NCBI RefSeq assembly: GCF_034347425.1 | Contig: NZ_CP133779.1 | Location: 2,542,001 to 2,606,000, forward strand | Source of the DNA: Undibacterium sp. CCC3.4 | GTDB taxonomy: Bacteria > Pseudomonadota > Gammaproteobacteria > Burkholderiales > Burkholderiaceae_D | Length of the DNA stretch: 64,000 bases | Direction of reading: 5' to 3' | Shown here: positions 26,834 to 37,349 of the stretch, in pieces | Numbering within the stretch: the stretch's first letter is position 1 | Layout of the letters: each line of letters starts with the position of its first letter | The notes under the pieces: generated by a model | The model's input: only the letters and a program-made list of their open reading frames with translations | The model's database searches: none | Told to the model about the DNA's origin: nothing | Program-made: the position numbers and the translations under genes

Positions 26834-28291
26834 ATGCTGGCTGCCGTCGACCTGGGTTCCAACAGTTTCCGTATGCACATCGCACGCCACGAAGGCGGGG
26901 TGATTCGTGTGGTGAAAAGTGCCCGTGAACCGCTACGCTTGGCCGCAGGGCTCGATGCCGACGGTAATCTGACTGAGGAGGCCATGCGTGCGGCAATTGC
27001 TTGCCTGGGCCGTTTCCGTGCCATTCTCAATGCCTACCCGATCGATCAACTGCGCGTGGTGGCGACCAATACGATACGCATCGCTAAAAATGCGGCGATT
27101 TTACTGCCGCTGGCCGAAGCGGCGATCGGTTCGAGCATTGAAGTTATTTCCGGCGAAGAAGAGGGCCGACTGATTTACATGGGGGTCGCCAATGCCGTCG
27201 CCATTGCCGGCGAACGGCGCTTGGTCATGGACATCGGCGGGGGCTCGACCGAAGTCATACTCGGGCGTGGACAAGACATTCTGCGGGTCGAATCGTTCAG
27301 CATCGGTACGGTGCGAACCAGCGCACAGTTTTTTCCAGATGGCAGGCTCACCGAAGCGGCGTTTGCCGCTGCCGTCTTATCGGCCCGTTCGATGTTCGAA
27401 GATGCCGCGCATTTTTATCAACCACAGCACTGGCGTAAAGCTTACGGCTCGTCCGGTACGATGCGTGCGATTGCCGATGCGATTGCCCGAAATGGGCTGG
27501 GCGACGGCAAATTGACGCTGGCTGGCCTCAATGCGCTCAGACAGTACTGCATACAATGTGGTCACATCGACGCCTTGGAATTAAACGGTGTCAAGCCGGA
27601 ACGCGTGGCCATGCTGGTTGGCGGTTTGGCGGTATTGATAGGCTTGATGAGCGAGTTCAATATCGAAATCCTGCAACCGATCGAAGCCGGCTTGCGTTTG
27701 GGCGTCATGTGGGATCTCTATCTACGCTCGACCAAGCGTGATCGCCGCGAAGTCTCGGTGCAAAAGATGGCCGCCTTGTTTCACACCGATCTGGCACGCG
27801 CCAATCGCGTGACCGACATGGTGAAGTCACTGTACCAGCAACTCAAACCGGCCAGCGATGAGTACCTGCCGGTGCTGATCTGGAGCGCCAAATTGCATGA
27901 GGTTGGCATGGTGGTGTCGCATACCGGTTACCACAAGCATGGTGCGTACATGATAGAAAACGCTGATCTGGCCGGTTTTACCACCAGCGAGCAGCGCATC
28001 ATGAGCAAACTGATACTCTGTCAAAAAGGGAATCTGCGCAAGATCGGCGAGGGTTTGACCGATCCCGATTTTGCCAAGGCGGTGTTGAGCATGCGGCTGG
28101 CCGTGATGCTGATGCACTCGCGCGCCGAGATCGATTACCAAGACATACGCCTGAAGATGAAAAAAGGCATAGAACTCGAAATGCGCCGCGCTTGGGTCAC
28201 CGTGCATCCGACCGTGGCGTATTGGTTGCAGAAAGAAATAGAATGCTGGCGCGAAGTCGGGGTTGACTTTCTGGTGCGTGCCAATGTCTGA
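26834..28291 (+). CDS. ppx: Exopolyphosphatase (Ppx/GppA family)
   Basis: 485 residues. The actin-like ATPase fold shows the phosphate-binding motifs VDLGSNSFRMHI (residues 5-16) and MDIGGGSTEVILG, followed by the C-terminal HD-like helical domain (LPVLIWSAKLHEVGMVVSHT). It removes terminal phosphate from inorganic polyphosphate, or from pppGpp if GppA-like; length and sequence favour Ppx. AAGGA lies 7 nt before the ATG. There is no polyphosphate kinase gene next to it in this window. Confidence 0.92.
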   Translation: MLAAVDLGSNSFRMHIARHEGGVIRVVKSAREPLRLAAGLDADGNLTEEAMRAAIACLGRFRAILNAYPIDQLRVVATNTIRIAKNAAILLPLAEAAIGSSIEVISGEEEGRLIYMGVANAVAIAGERRLVMDIGGGSTEVILGRGQDILRVESFSIGTVRTSAQFFPDGRLTEAAFAAAVLSARSMFEDAAHFYQPQHWRKAYGSSGTMRAIADAIARNGLGDGKLTLAGLNALRQYCIQCGHIDALELNGVKPERVAMLVGGLAVLIGLMSEFNIEILQPIEAGLRLGVMWDLYLRSTKRDRREVSVQKMAALFHTDLARANRVTDMVKSLYQQLKPASDEYLPVLIWSAKLHEVGMVVSHTGYHKHGAYMIENADLAGFTTSEQRIMSKLILCQKGNLRKIGEGLTDPDFAKAVLSMRLAVMLMHSRAEIDYQDIRLKMKKGIELEMRRAWVTVHPTVAYWLQKEIECWREVGVDFLVRANV

Positions 28292-28364
28292 CGAGGTGCA
28301 ACACTCGGGTGTTGGTGACTGGTTTGGAATCATCAGGAAGGGAGCTATCCATCGCCGCCCTGAA

Positions 28365-28575
28365 GAGGCTGTCGCAAAAGTCTGATGGACGCATTTTTAT
28401 ACCTGAAACACCGCACACCTTGTCATTCCCGCATGCCGCAGCCTCGTCATTCCCGCATGCTTTTGGCGGGAACCCAGTGTCGTTTTTCGCACTGAAAACG
28501 CGATAATTTCCGGCATTTTCAGTTAAGCACGAACGTCGCTGGATTTCTGCCAAAAGCGCGCAGGAGCGACGTGAC
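28365..28575. mobile_element. Composite element copy 3, right end missing
   Basis: Starts with GAGGCTGTCGCAAAAG directly after CCCTGAA and contains the usual interior (two 24-bp type units, then the CTGCCAAAAGCGCGCAGGA arm). It ends at about 28575 with no right inverted repeat. The left flank differs from copies 1, 2 and 4. It lies 73 bp after ppx. Confidence 0.8.
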
Positions 28576-28641
28576 GGTCGCTTGGAACCAAGTTTTGCCA
28601 AGATTGCCAATCGGCATCAACATCAACATCAAGGGCGTGAG

Positions 28642-30756
28642 TTAAAACTCAAACTGCGCCGACAATTTGGCAATCCGCGGCGCGCCCGGGAATAAATAGC
28701 CGCCCAAGGATTGCGTCGCATCGCGCCAGTAGAATTTATCGAAGACATTATCGATGTTCAAACGCAGTGTGGTGCGGGTATGGCCGATCATCGTCACATA
28801 GCGTGCGCCGAGGTTGAAGACTTGGTAACCGGGCACGATCACGCTGTTGTCGGGGTTGTACGCCTTGTTACCACTGTACTGCCAACTGGCATTGAGATTG
28901 ACGCCGTTGGCGACGGCGTAGTCGACATATACGGTCGACTTCCATTGCGGCACATTGAGCACGCGTTTGCCATCGAGCATAGCCTCACCGGTATCGCGCT
29001 GGGTGGCTTTGAGCCAGGCTGCACTGGCACCGAGCTGCCATTGCGGTGCCAGTTTGACTTGGGTGGTCAATTCCATACCACGATGTCTGGCCGTGCCATT
29101 TTGTACGTAGACATTGCTGCCATTGATGTACTCGAGTGTTTTTTTAATTTCGAACAAGGCCAGATTCACACTGACGTCGCGCGAGACTTCGCGCTTGACG
29201 CCGATTTCCCATTGCTTGGACTTGCTGGGATTGAGCATATTGTTGGCATTGACGGTACCGAACGGGGCAATGCCACCATGTTCCAAACCTTGTGCAAACG
29301 ATGCGTACAAAGCCAGTTTCTGAACCGGTTGGTAGACCACGGCGCCATTCGACAGCAGATAGTTGTTGTTATACCCGGGATTGTCGAGCTCGCGCCGTTC
29401 GATCTGAACATGGCGTAAGCCTAAGTGTAATTTCCAGTCCGGTGCCAAGCTGACGATATCTTGCGCGAACACGGCGCGTTCACGGTCGGTGCGACGCCAG
29501 GTGGCGGCACCCTGTTGATTGGGCGACGCTGGCAGTGCGACCGTTTGGTAAATGTTACTGGTGCCGACAAAATCATAGACATAATCGGCGAAATAGTCGC
29601 GTCGCTCGCTGCTGCTGATACCGCTGGCGAATTCATGCTGCTGCCCAGAGAGTACGAAACGACCCTTGAGCAAGGCTTGCATGGCGCTTAAAGTTTTTGA
29701 TTCATTGAGACTGCGATAATCATACACATCGTAGTCACCGTTGGCACAATAACCAGCCGCACCGTTGCATCCATAGGGAAATGCCGTGTAATCGTTGCGT
29801 TTGAATTGATGTGTGTTGGCCGCGGCGCTGGCGCTCCAGTCATCGTTGAAACGGTATTCAAAACGTGCGCCGAGGTTGCTGTCGCGCGTATCGACCGGTT
29901 TGGCCCAAGCTTGGTTATTGAGCATCGTGTCGGCACGGATACCTTGCGGCAGATTAGTCCCATTGGTCAATTGGAAACCCGGCACCGAAAGCTGAGATTT
30001 GTGCTGGTAATCGACGTCAAGTTGCAGCAATGCTTGGCGCGACAAATGCCAGTCGAATGCTGCCGAGAAAAATTGGCGTTCGCCGTTCGCGCCTTTCACA
30101 TACGAGCGCAGGCGTTCCTCGGCGACATTGAAGCGGTAGCCGAATTGGCCATTGCCAAACATGCCACCGAGGTCAGCCGCACCATAGAGTGTGCCGCGTT
30201 CCGATATTTCGGTGTTGATGGTGCGTAAATCGCTCGTGGTCGGCCGCTTGGTGACGTAATTGAGTATACCGCCCGGTGTCGCCAAGCCCGATTGGAAACC
30301 GGACAAGCCCTTGAGTATCTCGACTCTTTCCTTGTTTTCCAAGGGGATCGAGGCATCACCCGGAATCGCAAAGCCATCTTTGCGGTAACTGCTCTCATTG
30401 TTGAGTGCAAAGCCGCGTATCGAAAATTGCTCGGCATAGCCGATCGCATTGTAGGCCTCATTGACGCTGGCATCGTACTTCATGAGGTCGGTGCTTTGTC
30501 GTACTTGCCAATCTTGCATTTTCTGGGCTGACCAAGCATTGATTGAAAACGGTACTTCTAACGCGGGTGTGTCGAGGTAGCCGCCGCCATAGCTATTGTC
30601 GGCTACCGCTGCCTTGTTGCCGCTGATGGTGACGGCTGCCACACCAGCATTGTCGGCTGCCAGCGCCTGCGGTGCCAATGACCAAGCCTCAAGGATGGAG
30701 AAGGCCAGCACAGAGCGGCGCAGCAGACGGGACGACAAGGGAATGGGGGGGAACAT
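28642..30756 (-). CDS. TonB-dependent outer-membrane receptor under TPP riboswitch control
   Basis: 704 residues. A signal peptide (cleavage near APQALA-AD) is followed by a TonB-box-like region, the plug domain (QFSIRGFALNNESSYRKDGF, then GLATPGGILNYVTKRPT) and a 22-strand-type beta-barrel ending in the aromatic C-terminus SAQFEF. By sequence it resembles ferric-siderophore receptors (FhuA/FpvA type). However, a well-conserved TPP riboswitch lies 65 nt upstream on the same strand, which points to uptake of thiamine or a precursor. No dedicated ABC transporter is adjacent; rarD is the next gene upstream. Confidence 0.93.
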   Translation of the reverse strand: MFPPIPLSSRLLRRSVLAFSILEAWSLAPQALAADNAGVAAVTISGNKAAVADNSYGGGYLDTPALEVPFSINAWSAQKMQDWQVRQSTDLMKYDASVNEAYNAIGYAEQFSIRGFALNNESSYRKDGFAIPGDASIPLENKERVEILKGLSGFQSGLATPGGILNYVTKRPTTSDLRTINTEISERGTLYGAADLGGMFGNGQFGYRFNVAEERLRSYVKGANGERQFFSAAFDWHLSRQALLQLDVDYQHKSQLSVPGFQLTNGTNLPQGIRADTMLNNQAWAKPVDTRDSNLGARFEYRFNDDWSASAAANTHQFKRNDYTAFPYGCNGAAGYCANGDYDVYDYRSLNESKTLSAMQALLKGRFVLSGQQHEFASGISSSERRDYFADYVYDFVGTSNIYQTVALPASPNQQGAATWRRTDRERAVFAQDIVSLAPDWKLHLGLRHVQIERRELDNPGYNNNYLLSNGAVVYQPVQKLALYASFAQGLEHGGIAPFGTVNANNMLNPSKSKQWEIGVKREVSRDVSVNLALFEIKKTLEYINGSNVYVQNGTARHRGMELTTQVKLAPQWQLGASAAWLKATQRDTGEAMLDGKRVLNVPQWKSTVYVDYAVANGVNLNASWQYSGNKAYNPDNSVIVPGYQVFNLGARYVTMIGHTRTTLRLNIDNVFDKFYWRDATQSLGGYLFPGAPRIAKLSAQFEF

Positions 30757-30821
30757 GGTGTTTGGCTCTCAAGGCGGTAATGACCGGCGTGGGAGCAGAC
30801 AAAGCAGGGGGAGACTTTGCG

Positions 30822-30899
30822 CTTCCCTTCGCTGGCATTATCCAGATCAGGTAGAAGGGACTCTCTCACCCGGAAAATACTCCAGGACCCCTAGCGAAG
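30822..30899 (-). ncRNA. TPP riboswitch (THI element)
   Basis: Read on the minus strand: P1 arm TTCGCT, GGGGTCCTGGAG, the GGGTGAGAGAGTCCC arm holding the pyrimidine-sensing TGAGA, then the hallmark CTGATCTGGATAATGCCAGC and closing GAAGGGA. The order and conserved bases fit the thiamine pyrophosphate aptamer. It ends 65 nt before the receptor's ATG. No T-rich terminator is obvious in the gap, so translational control is as likely as transcriptional control. Confidence 0.93.
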
Positions 30900-30962
30900 C
30901 GCGACTTTACCATAAAAAGGAGGAGCTTGCCTGATTCCAGGCTACTCCCCCTGATTGCCTTG

Positions 30963-31841
30963 TCAGCGTGTTGCGCTGCGCCAACCTACCCATAAACCTT
31001 CGGCTGAAAAGATCAGCAGTCCTAACCAAATGGCGGCAAAGCCGAGCAATTTATGCGGATCGAGCACTTCGTGGAAGACCAAAATAGCCAACAAAAGCTG
31101 TACCGAGGGAGCGATGTATTGCAAAAACCCAAGTGTGGTCATCGGCAAGCGGCGCGCACCGGCGGCAAACAAGAGCAGCGGAATGGCCGTGACCGGCCCG
31201 GCCAGCACCAGTAACAGGCTGACCTCGGTGCTGCTGCTCAGTAGCGCATTCTGACCATGCCAAGTCAGCCACGCCAGATAGGCGATGGCAAATGGGAACA
31301 GCAAGGCCGTTTCCAGCGACAAGCCTTCGAGTGCACCGAGTGGCGCGGTTTTACGCAGCAAGCCATAGGTGCCGAAGGTGGCTGCCAACACCAGTGCCAC
31401 CCAAGGTAGATGACCGGTTTGCAGCGTCATCCAACACACACCGACGGCAGCTAAGGCGATGGCGATCCATTGGCCGGTGCGCAGTCTTTCCTTGAGAAAC
31501 ACCGAACCGATCAAAATATTCACTAGAGGCGTCATGAAATACCCGAGGCTGGTATCGATGACGCGGCCATCATTGATGGCCCAGATATACACAAACCAGT
31601 TACTCGACAAAAATAGTGCGCTGAAAATAAAGCGCGCGATCAAGCGCGGCTGGCGTCGCGCCTCATCGATCCAACTCCATTGGCGGCGTGCGGCCAACAC
31701 CATCATTAAGAACAGCAAGGACCAAATCATGCGGTTCAATAAAATTTCCAGCGAAGGCACGGTGTGCAGTAATTTGAAAAATACTGGGAATAAACCCCAC
31801 AGCGTGTAAGCCGAGCCGGCCAAGAGTATGCCTTTACGCAT
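30963..31841 (-). CDS. rarD: EamA-family transporter RarD
   Basis: 292 residues from the ATG at 31841, which gives the standard N-terminus MRKGILLAGSAYTLWGLFPV. About ten hydrophobic segments fit the EamA/DMT fold with two duplicated halves. Conserved RarD stretches are LNRMIWSLLFL, SSNWFVYIWAIN, TSLGYFMTPL and LGFLQYIAPS. It is an inner-membrane permease of uncertain substrate (named for chloramphenicol sensitivity). It lies upstream of the riboswitch-controlled receptor but in a separate unit. Confidence 0.93.
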   Translation of the reverse strand: MRKGILLAGSAYTLWGLFPVFFKLLHTVPSLEILLNRMIWSLLFLMMVLAARRQWSWIDEARRQPRLIARFIFSALFLSSNWFVYIWAINDGRVIDTSLGYFMTPLVNILIGSVFLKERLRTGQWIAIALAAVGVCWMTLQTGHLPWVALVLAATFGTYGLLRKTAPLGALEGLSLETALLFPFAIAYLAWLTWHGQNALLSSSTEVSLLLVLAGPVTAIPLLLFAAGARRLPMTTLGFLQYIAPSVQLLLAILVFHEVLDPHKLLGFAAIWLGLLIFSAEGLWVGWRSATR

Positions 31842-31926
31842 TTTTGCTTTCTGAAAAAAAGGAGTGTTGTAGCTTGCGGGGTAAGGTCGCTGAGAGCGGT
31901 CGTATTGTGCTCGGAAGGAGAGCTGG

Positions 31927-32807
31927 CTATGGTTTGCGTACTTGAGCGATCTCTTTGCACAGCGCCTCAGTACCGTCGAGAATACGGGGACCGGCACGAT
32001 TGAGCCAGTCGGCCTTGATGGCCACCAAATGATTCTTGCGTACCGCTTGCAAGACCGGCAATGTGCGCCACTGCATCAGACTGTCGGTATTGTCGGCACC
32101 GGTGACGATCATCGCCGGATCGGCAGCCAGCACGGCCTCGGTCGTGATGGTCGGACTGGTTTCCTTGAGCAGGCCGAAAGGATTTTTTCCGCCGCATAAA
32201 CGAATCGCGGCAGAAATCAGGTGCTCGTCATTCAGAGTCATTAACGGTTGCTTCCAGACTTGATACAACACCGTCAGCGGCGGCGTTGAAGCCGGTTGGC
32301 GGTAGCGTTCACGCAGCCCCGCCAAGCGTTGCCGAAACTGGGCCGCAGCCGGTCGGCCGAGCGCCTCGGTACCGGCCAACAAGGCCAAGCGTTCGATGGA
32401 ACTGGCTACCGTCTCAAAATCGCGCGGTTCACTCTCAAACACATGGATATGCTTGTTACGCAACTGCTGCGCCAATTGACGTGCATTGCCGGTACCCCAG
32501 ATGACGACCAAATCCGGTTGAATTGCCAACAAGCGCTCAGTATCGATGGCGAACACATTGCCTATCGAAGGCAAGTTGCGCGCTGCCAGCGGGTAATCGC
32601 TGTAGTCGCTGACGGCAATGACGCGCGTGGCGGCACCGGCGGCGAATAATAATTCGGTCGCATGCGGTGCCAAGCTGACGATACGTTGCGCCGGCCGCTC
32701 CAGGCAGACATTGCGGCCGGCATCGTCGATTACGCACAGTGCCGCACTAGCCACAGAACTGGCCAGTAGGGTAAGGATACACAGAGCCAGACGCGCCGGG
32801 AGCTGCA

Positions 32808-32808
<1 letters not shown>
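31927..32808 (-). CDS. btuF: Periplasmic cobalamin-binding protein (BtuF-like)
   Basis: 293 residues starting at the ATG at 32808; a TTG immediately before it is in frame but unlikely. The signal peptide LALCILTLLASSVASA is followed by a periplasmic binding protein fold with RIVSLAPHATELLFAAGAAT and the Tyr/Asp-rich YSDYPLAA, typical of the BtuF class, and ADPAMIVTGADN in the C-lobe. Its start overlaps the panC stop by one base (TGATG), so it is translationally coupled to panC, an unusual partner. btuC and btuD are not in the window. Vitamin B12 or another corrinoid is the likely ligand. Confidence 0.85.
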
Positions 32809-33665
<857 letters not shown>

Positions 33666-33694
33666 TTAAAGGTAACAATGCGTACGGCCGGCGT

Positions 33695-34549
33695 TTACGC
33701 GGGCGAGTAGGCGAGGCGGACATAAATGGGCGCGAAGGCGGCCGCTTGGGTAATTTCTATCAGAGTTTCTTTAGCCAATTCGAGTAAGGCGACGAAGTTA
33801 ACCACCAGCACCGGTGCACCGCGACTGGGATCGAATAAATCGGAAAATTCGACGAACTTGCTTGATTGCAGCTTGCGTAAAATACTGCTCATATGCTCAC
33901 GTACCGATAATTCTTCGCGGCTGATCTTATGATGGGCCACCAGAGTCGCGCGTTTCAGAATATCGGCCCAAGCCGATTGAATATCGGCGATGTCGACTTC
34001 AGGCCAGTGCAACACCGTATGCTGCTCGACGAAAACTTGGGCATGTAGAAAATCACGGCCAAGTTGCGGCACGCTGTTGAGATCATAGGCCGCCAGTTTC
34101 ATTTGCTCGTACTCGAGCAAGCGGCGCACCAGTTCGGCACGCGGATCACCGGCCTCATCGCCATCGCTGGCCTTATTTGATGGCAACAGCATGCGTGATT
34201 TGATTTCAATCAGCATGGCCGCCATCAGCAGATATTCGGCCGCCAGTTCCAGATTATGCTCACGGATTTGCTCAACATATTTCAGATACTGCTTGGTGAC
34301 TTGCGCCATCGGAATATCGAGAATATTGAAATTTTGTTTGCGTATCAGGTACAGCAGTAAATCCAGCGGCCCTTCAAATGCTTCGAGGAAGACTTCGAGC
34401 GCGTCTGGCGGTATGTATAAATCGTTGGGTAATTTAAACAAGGGTTCGCCATACAGGCGCGCAAACGCCATGCCATCGACCACGTCGGGCGTACTGTCAC
34501 CGCCGACCAGTTCGGGTAGGGTAATGGCAGCGAGATCGGCAGTGCTCAC
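33695..34549 (-). CDS. scpA: Segregation and condensation protein A
   Basis: 284 residues from a GTG start at 34549, chosen because GGAAG lies 7 nt upstream and because an upstream start would overlap the DUF3460 gene. The kleisin N-terminus (LEVFLEAFEGPLDLLLYLIR, KQNFNILDIPMAQVTKQYL) and the C-terminal winged helix (FSDLFDPSRGAPVLVVNFVA) are clear. It bridges SMC and ScpB in chromosome condensation; scpB is not in the window. Confidence 0.93.
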   Translation of the reverse strand: MSTADLAAITLPELVGGDSTPDVVDGMAFARLYGEPLFKLPNDLYIPPDALEVFLEAFEGPLDLLLYLIRKQNFNILDIPMAQVTKQYLKYVEQIREHNLELAAEYLLMAAMLIEIKSRMLLPSNKASDGDEAGDPRAELVRRLLEYEQMKLAAYDLNSVPQLGRDFLHAQVFVEQHTVLHWPEVDIADIQSAWADILKRATLVAHHKISREELSVREHMSSILRKLQSSKFVEFSDLFDPSRGAPVLVVNFVALLELAKETLIEITQAAAFAPIYVRLAYSPA

Positions 34550-34569
34550 CGGATTACTTCCGAGCCGAC

Positions 34570-34779
34570 TCAGCCTTTGTTTTGATAAACGTAGGCGGCT
34601 TGCGGCACATCCGCAGCGAGATACTCTTTTTGTACCGTCAATGCGACCGGTTCTTTGTCCCACAGCAGGGCGCGACCATCGCGTTGACTTTGCTCAAGCG
34701 CTGGATTGGCGGCTTTCAAGCTTTGTATGAATTGCGTGGCTTCGGATTGATACAGAGAGAATTGCTTGGAGAATTTCAT
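34570..34779 (-). CDS. DUF3460 family protein
   Basis: 69 residues. The sequence (KFSKQFSLYQSEATQFIQSL, then LLWDKEPVALTVQKEYLAAD) matches the DUF3460 type of small cytoplasmic protein from Betaproteobacteria, whose function is unknown. It lies 20 nt upstream of scpA on the same strand, so it is probably co-transcribed with it. Confidence 0.82.
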   Translation of the reverse strand: MKFSKQFSLYQSEATQFIQSLKAANPALEQSQRDGRALLWDKEPVALTVQKEYLAADVPQAAYVYQNKG

Positions 34780-34877
34780 GATTTTGAAATAAACACTTAA
34801 AAAGACGAATGAAGCCGCATTTTACTCTGTATTTGGCGGAAAACCGCATTTTAAGACCGCCAGCGCCAGCGCGGCGA

Positions 34878-35459
34878 TTACAAGTCGCGCTGTGTGACCC
34901 ATTTGTGCCGTGTCGGCGCTTGGTAAGTGGAAAATTTTTCCAATAAGGCGGCGGCTTCAGTTTCTGCAAACAGCAAATCAAGGTGCGTACTGAGTAAAAA
35001 ACCTTGGGTTTGCGCATGGCTGAGGAAAGTCAGCAAGCCATCATAAAAACCGGCGACATTGAGTAAGCCCAGAGGTTTGTTGTGGAAGCCAAGTTGCGCC
35101 CAAGTAAACACTTCAAACAATTCTTCCAGCGTACCTATGCCGCCCGGCAGCGCAATGAAGGCATCCGACAACTGCGCCATCAATGCTTTACGTTCGTGCA
35201 TATTGTTAACCACATGCAATTGCGTCAAGCCGGTATGGCCGACTTCTTTATCCATCAGCGCTTGCGGTATGACACCCGTCACACGGCCACCGAGACGCAT
35301 GACTTCATCGGCTACAATGCCCATCAGGCCGACGTTGCCGCCGCCGTAAATCAGGTGTAAGTCTTGTGCTACCAAGGTGGCGGCGAGCTCACGCGCCGCC
35401 GCGGCATAGGCCGGGCTGACGCCGGCGGCAGAGCCGCAATAGACGCAGATAGATTTCAT
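34878..35459 (-). CDS. LOG family protein (TIGR00730, cytokinin-riboside phosphoribohydrolase type)
   Basis: 193 residues. A Rossmann-like fold carries the diagnostic motif PGGIGTLEELFEVFTW, plus YGGGNVGLMG and NNMHERKALM. LOG enzymes cleave nucleoside 5'-monophosphates to release the base; in bacteria the physiological substrate is often AMP or unknown. The start overlaps the upstream TetR stop (ATGA), so the pair is translationally coupled. Confidence 0.92.
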   Translation of the reverse strand: MKSICVYCGSAAGVSPAYAAAARELAATLVAQDLHLIYGGGNVGLMGIVADEVMRLGGRVTGVIPQALMDKEVGHTGLTQLHVVNNMHERKALMAQLSDAFIALPGGIGTLEELFEVFTWAQLGFHNKPLGLLNVAGFYDGLLTFLSHAQTQGFLLSTHLDLLFAETEAAALLEKFSTYQAPTRHKWVTQRDL

Positions 35460-36127
35460 TGGGGGCTGATCTTCCGTAAGTAATCTTGCGACAACTGTTC
35501 AAAGACTTGCTTGGTTTCACCGCGCAGATACGGGCTGATCTGCGAAATGACTTGGTAGCAACCGCGTGCCAGGGATTCCGACATAGTTTGTAATTCCGTG
35601 TACTTACGCGGATTACGCACGTATTCATACGATAGCCAGTAAGTCGCCACGACGACCATATTGGTTGCCAGCGATTCAATATCCCTATCGGTGGCGGCAA
35701 ATTCTCCATCGGCGCGCAGATCATTGCACAGTTCGGTCGCGACTTTGATCTTGTGGGCGAGGATGAGTTTGAAGTTGAGTTCGAGTGTGCGATTACGCGA
35801 CAATAAATCATTGAGGTCGCGATAAAAGAAGCGATAGCGCCACACCAACTCAAAAGTCAGGTGCAGATAGGTCCAGATATCCTGAATATTAGCTTTGCGG
35901 CCATGAGGAAATGCCAGTTTTTTATTAATTTCCGCTTCAAACTGCGTGAAGATGGAATTGACGATATCGTCTTTATTGCGAAAATGATAATATAAATTGC
36001 CAGGAGAAATGTTCATTTCTTCGGCAATCACGGTCGTGGTGATATTCGGTTCGCCGAATTCATTGAACAGGCGTAGCGATAATTCGAGAATACGTTCACG
36101 CGTGCGGCGCGGAGCTTTGTGTTGCAT
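35456..36127 (-). CDS. TetR-family transcriptional regulator
   Basis: 223 residues with an N-terminal TetR helix-turn-helix (ILELSLRLFNEFGEPNITTT, then IAEEMNISPGNLYYHFRNKD). The C-terminal domain is Tyr/Trp-rich (LTFELVWRYRFFYRDLNDLL), a type widespread in Proteobacteria without known ligand. It is coupled to the LOG gene by a 4-nt overlap, which suggests shared control rather than repression of a divergent target. Confidence 0.9.
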   Translation of the reverse strand: MQHKAPRRTRERILELSLRLFNEFGEPNITTTVIAEEMNISPGNLYYHFRNKDDIVNSIFTQFEAEINKKLAFPHGRKANIQDIWTYLHLTFELVWRYRFFYRDLNDLLSRNRTLELNFKLILAHKIKVATELCNDLRADGEFAATDRDIESLATNMVVVATYWLSYEYVRNPRKYTELQTMSESLARGCYQVISQISPYLRGETKQVFEQLSQDYLRKISPQ

Positions 36128-36193
36128 GTCATTCTACTCGTTAAATTATTTCAGCAGAATAGCATTGATCAGGCCGCGCGCAAACTACGCTGA

Positions 36194-36703
36194 TCAACTG
36201 GTGAGAGAATTATTCTTTACGGCGACCTCAGTCAGGCGGGTTTTGGCCAGTCTGTCATGCAAAAATTGACCATCGGGCGACATCCGCACCGTCATGGCCC
36301 AAGCCAGCATGCCGAGCGCCAGCGCGATCACCATGTTCCAGCCTTGCAGTTCAAATTGATACGCCAAGGCCAAGGCCGGCACGAACCACAGCCAGGCCAG
36401 CAAGTACCGCAGTACGGCTTTCGGCAGCGGCAAACGGCTGCCGTCGAGATCGGTGACGCGGATACGCCAGGTTTGCATCGCCAGCGTTTGACCGCTGCGA
36501 CTCCAACAAAATACAAAATACGCACCGATCACCACAAACAGACAGATCTGCCGTGCATGCCGCAAAGCCAAGGCATTGTGGCTTTGACTGAGCACATCGA
36601 ATACGAAGCCGACAGAAAAAACGATGCCGAACAACAGCATCGCTTCATACACCATACAGAGCAAACGACGTCGCAGCGCCGGCGTAGTTAAGCTTGGCTT
36701 CAC
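36194..36703 (-). CDS. RDD family membrane protein
   Basis: 169 residues with an N-terminal Arg-rich start and three to four membrane helices (MLLFGIVFSVGFVFDVL, ICLFVVIGAYFVFCW, YLLAWLWFVPALALAY, MVIALALGMLAWAM). The RDD signature is near QTLAMQTWRIRVTDLDGSRL and FLHDRLAKTRL. It is the last gene of the sigma factor operon, overlapping the DUF3106 gene by 4 nt. Function unknown; possibly transport. Confidence 0.88.
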   Translation of the reverse strand: MKPSLTTPALRRRLLCMVYEAMLLFGIVFSVGFVFDVLSQSHNALALRHARQICLFVVIGAYFVFCWSRSGQTLAMQTWRIRVTDLDGSRLPLPKAVLRYLLAWLWFVPALALAYQFELQGWNMVIALALGMLAWAMTVRMSPDGQFLHDRLAKTRLTEVAVKNNSLTS

Positions 36704-37347
36704 GGCATCGCCGAGACCAAGCTGGTCGAGGCTGGAATGGCGGCAGGCGTGCCGGCCGGCACGACAGGTTTCAGCGGTTTCGCGACAGGCGCAGGCTTGG
36801 GGCCAACCTTGATTGGCGCCAATATCTGCGGATTCTTAATGTTTTGTACCGATAAATTTGTCAGATTTTTTGGTTTTTTATGCTCTGCAGCTAATTGTTT
36901 CTTTTCTTCTTCACTCAACTGCTGGTACTGCTGCCACTGTGCAGACTTCAATTCCGGCTTGACCAAGTTGGCATGAGCAAAATTTTCGCGCGCGGCGGCC
37001 CGTTGTTCCGGGCTCAATTTTACCCAGTCACGCATGCGTTCTTGCAGGCGCGCTTGCTCATCCGGTTTCATCTGAACCGCGCGCGTCGCGATCTCCAGCC
37101 ATTTCTTTTTGGAAAATTCTGACATGCGCGGCCATTCGCCAACCAGTGGTGCCAGCGTCGCGCGTTGCTGCATGGACAGGTCGCCCCAGGCGGGTTTAGT
37201 ATTGAGCGCTGCGAGTTGCGCTGGCTTGCCGGCCGCGGTCACTGGCGTAGCGGCAGGCGTAGCAGACGTTGCACCGTTGGCCAGGGCCAACGCCGGCATG
37301 CAGCAGGCGATCAAGAAGCTCAACAAATAATGACGCAAACTCAGCAC
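36700..37347 (-). CDS. DUF3106 domain protein, secreted
   Basis: 215 residues. A signal peptide (YLLSFLIACCMPALALA) is followed by an Ala/Thr/Pro-rich linker, a helical, positively charged core (WGDLSMQQRATLAPL, LSPEQRAAARENFAHA, WQQYQQLSEEEKKQLA) and a Pro-rich tail. This matches DUF3106, a periplasmic family of Betaproteobacteria whose repeated SxEQRxxLxP helices recall CpxP/heavy-metal-sensor folds. Third gene of the sigma operon, 2 nt after DUF3619. Confidence 0.85.
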   Translation of the reverse strand: MLSLRHYLLSFLIACCMPALALANGATSATPAATPVTAAGKPAQLAALNTKPAWGDLSMQQRATLAPLVGEWPRMSEFSKKKWLEIATRAVQMKPDEQARLQERMRDWVKLSPEQRAAARENFAHANLVKPELKSAQWQQYQQLSEEEKKQLAAEHKKPKNLTNLSVQNIKNPQILAPIKVGPKPAPVAKPLKPVVPAGTPAAIPASTSLVSAMP

Positions 37348-37349
37348 GC

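Noticed and set aside
35389..35853. 154-codon minus-strand frame overlapping the TetR gene
   Set aside because: An alternative frame within a well-supported TetR gene; no motif or start signal.
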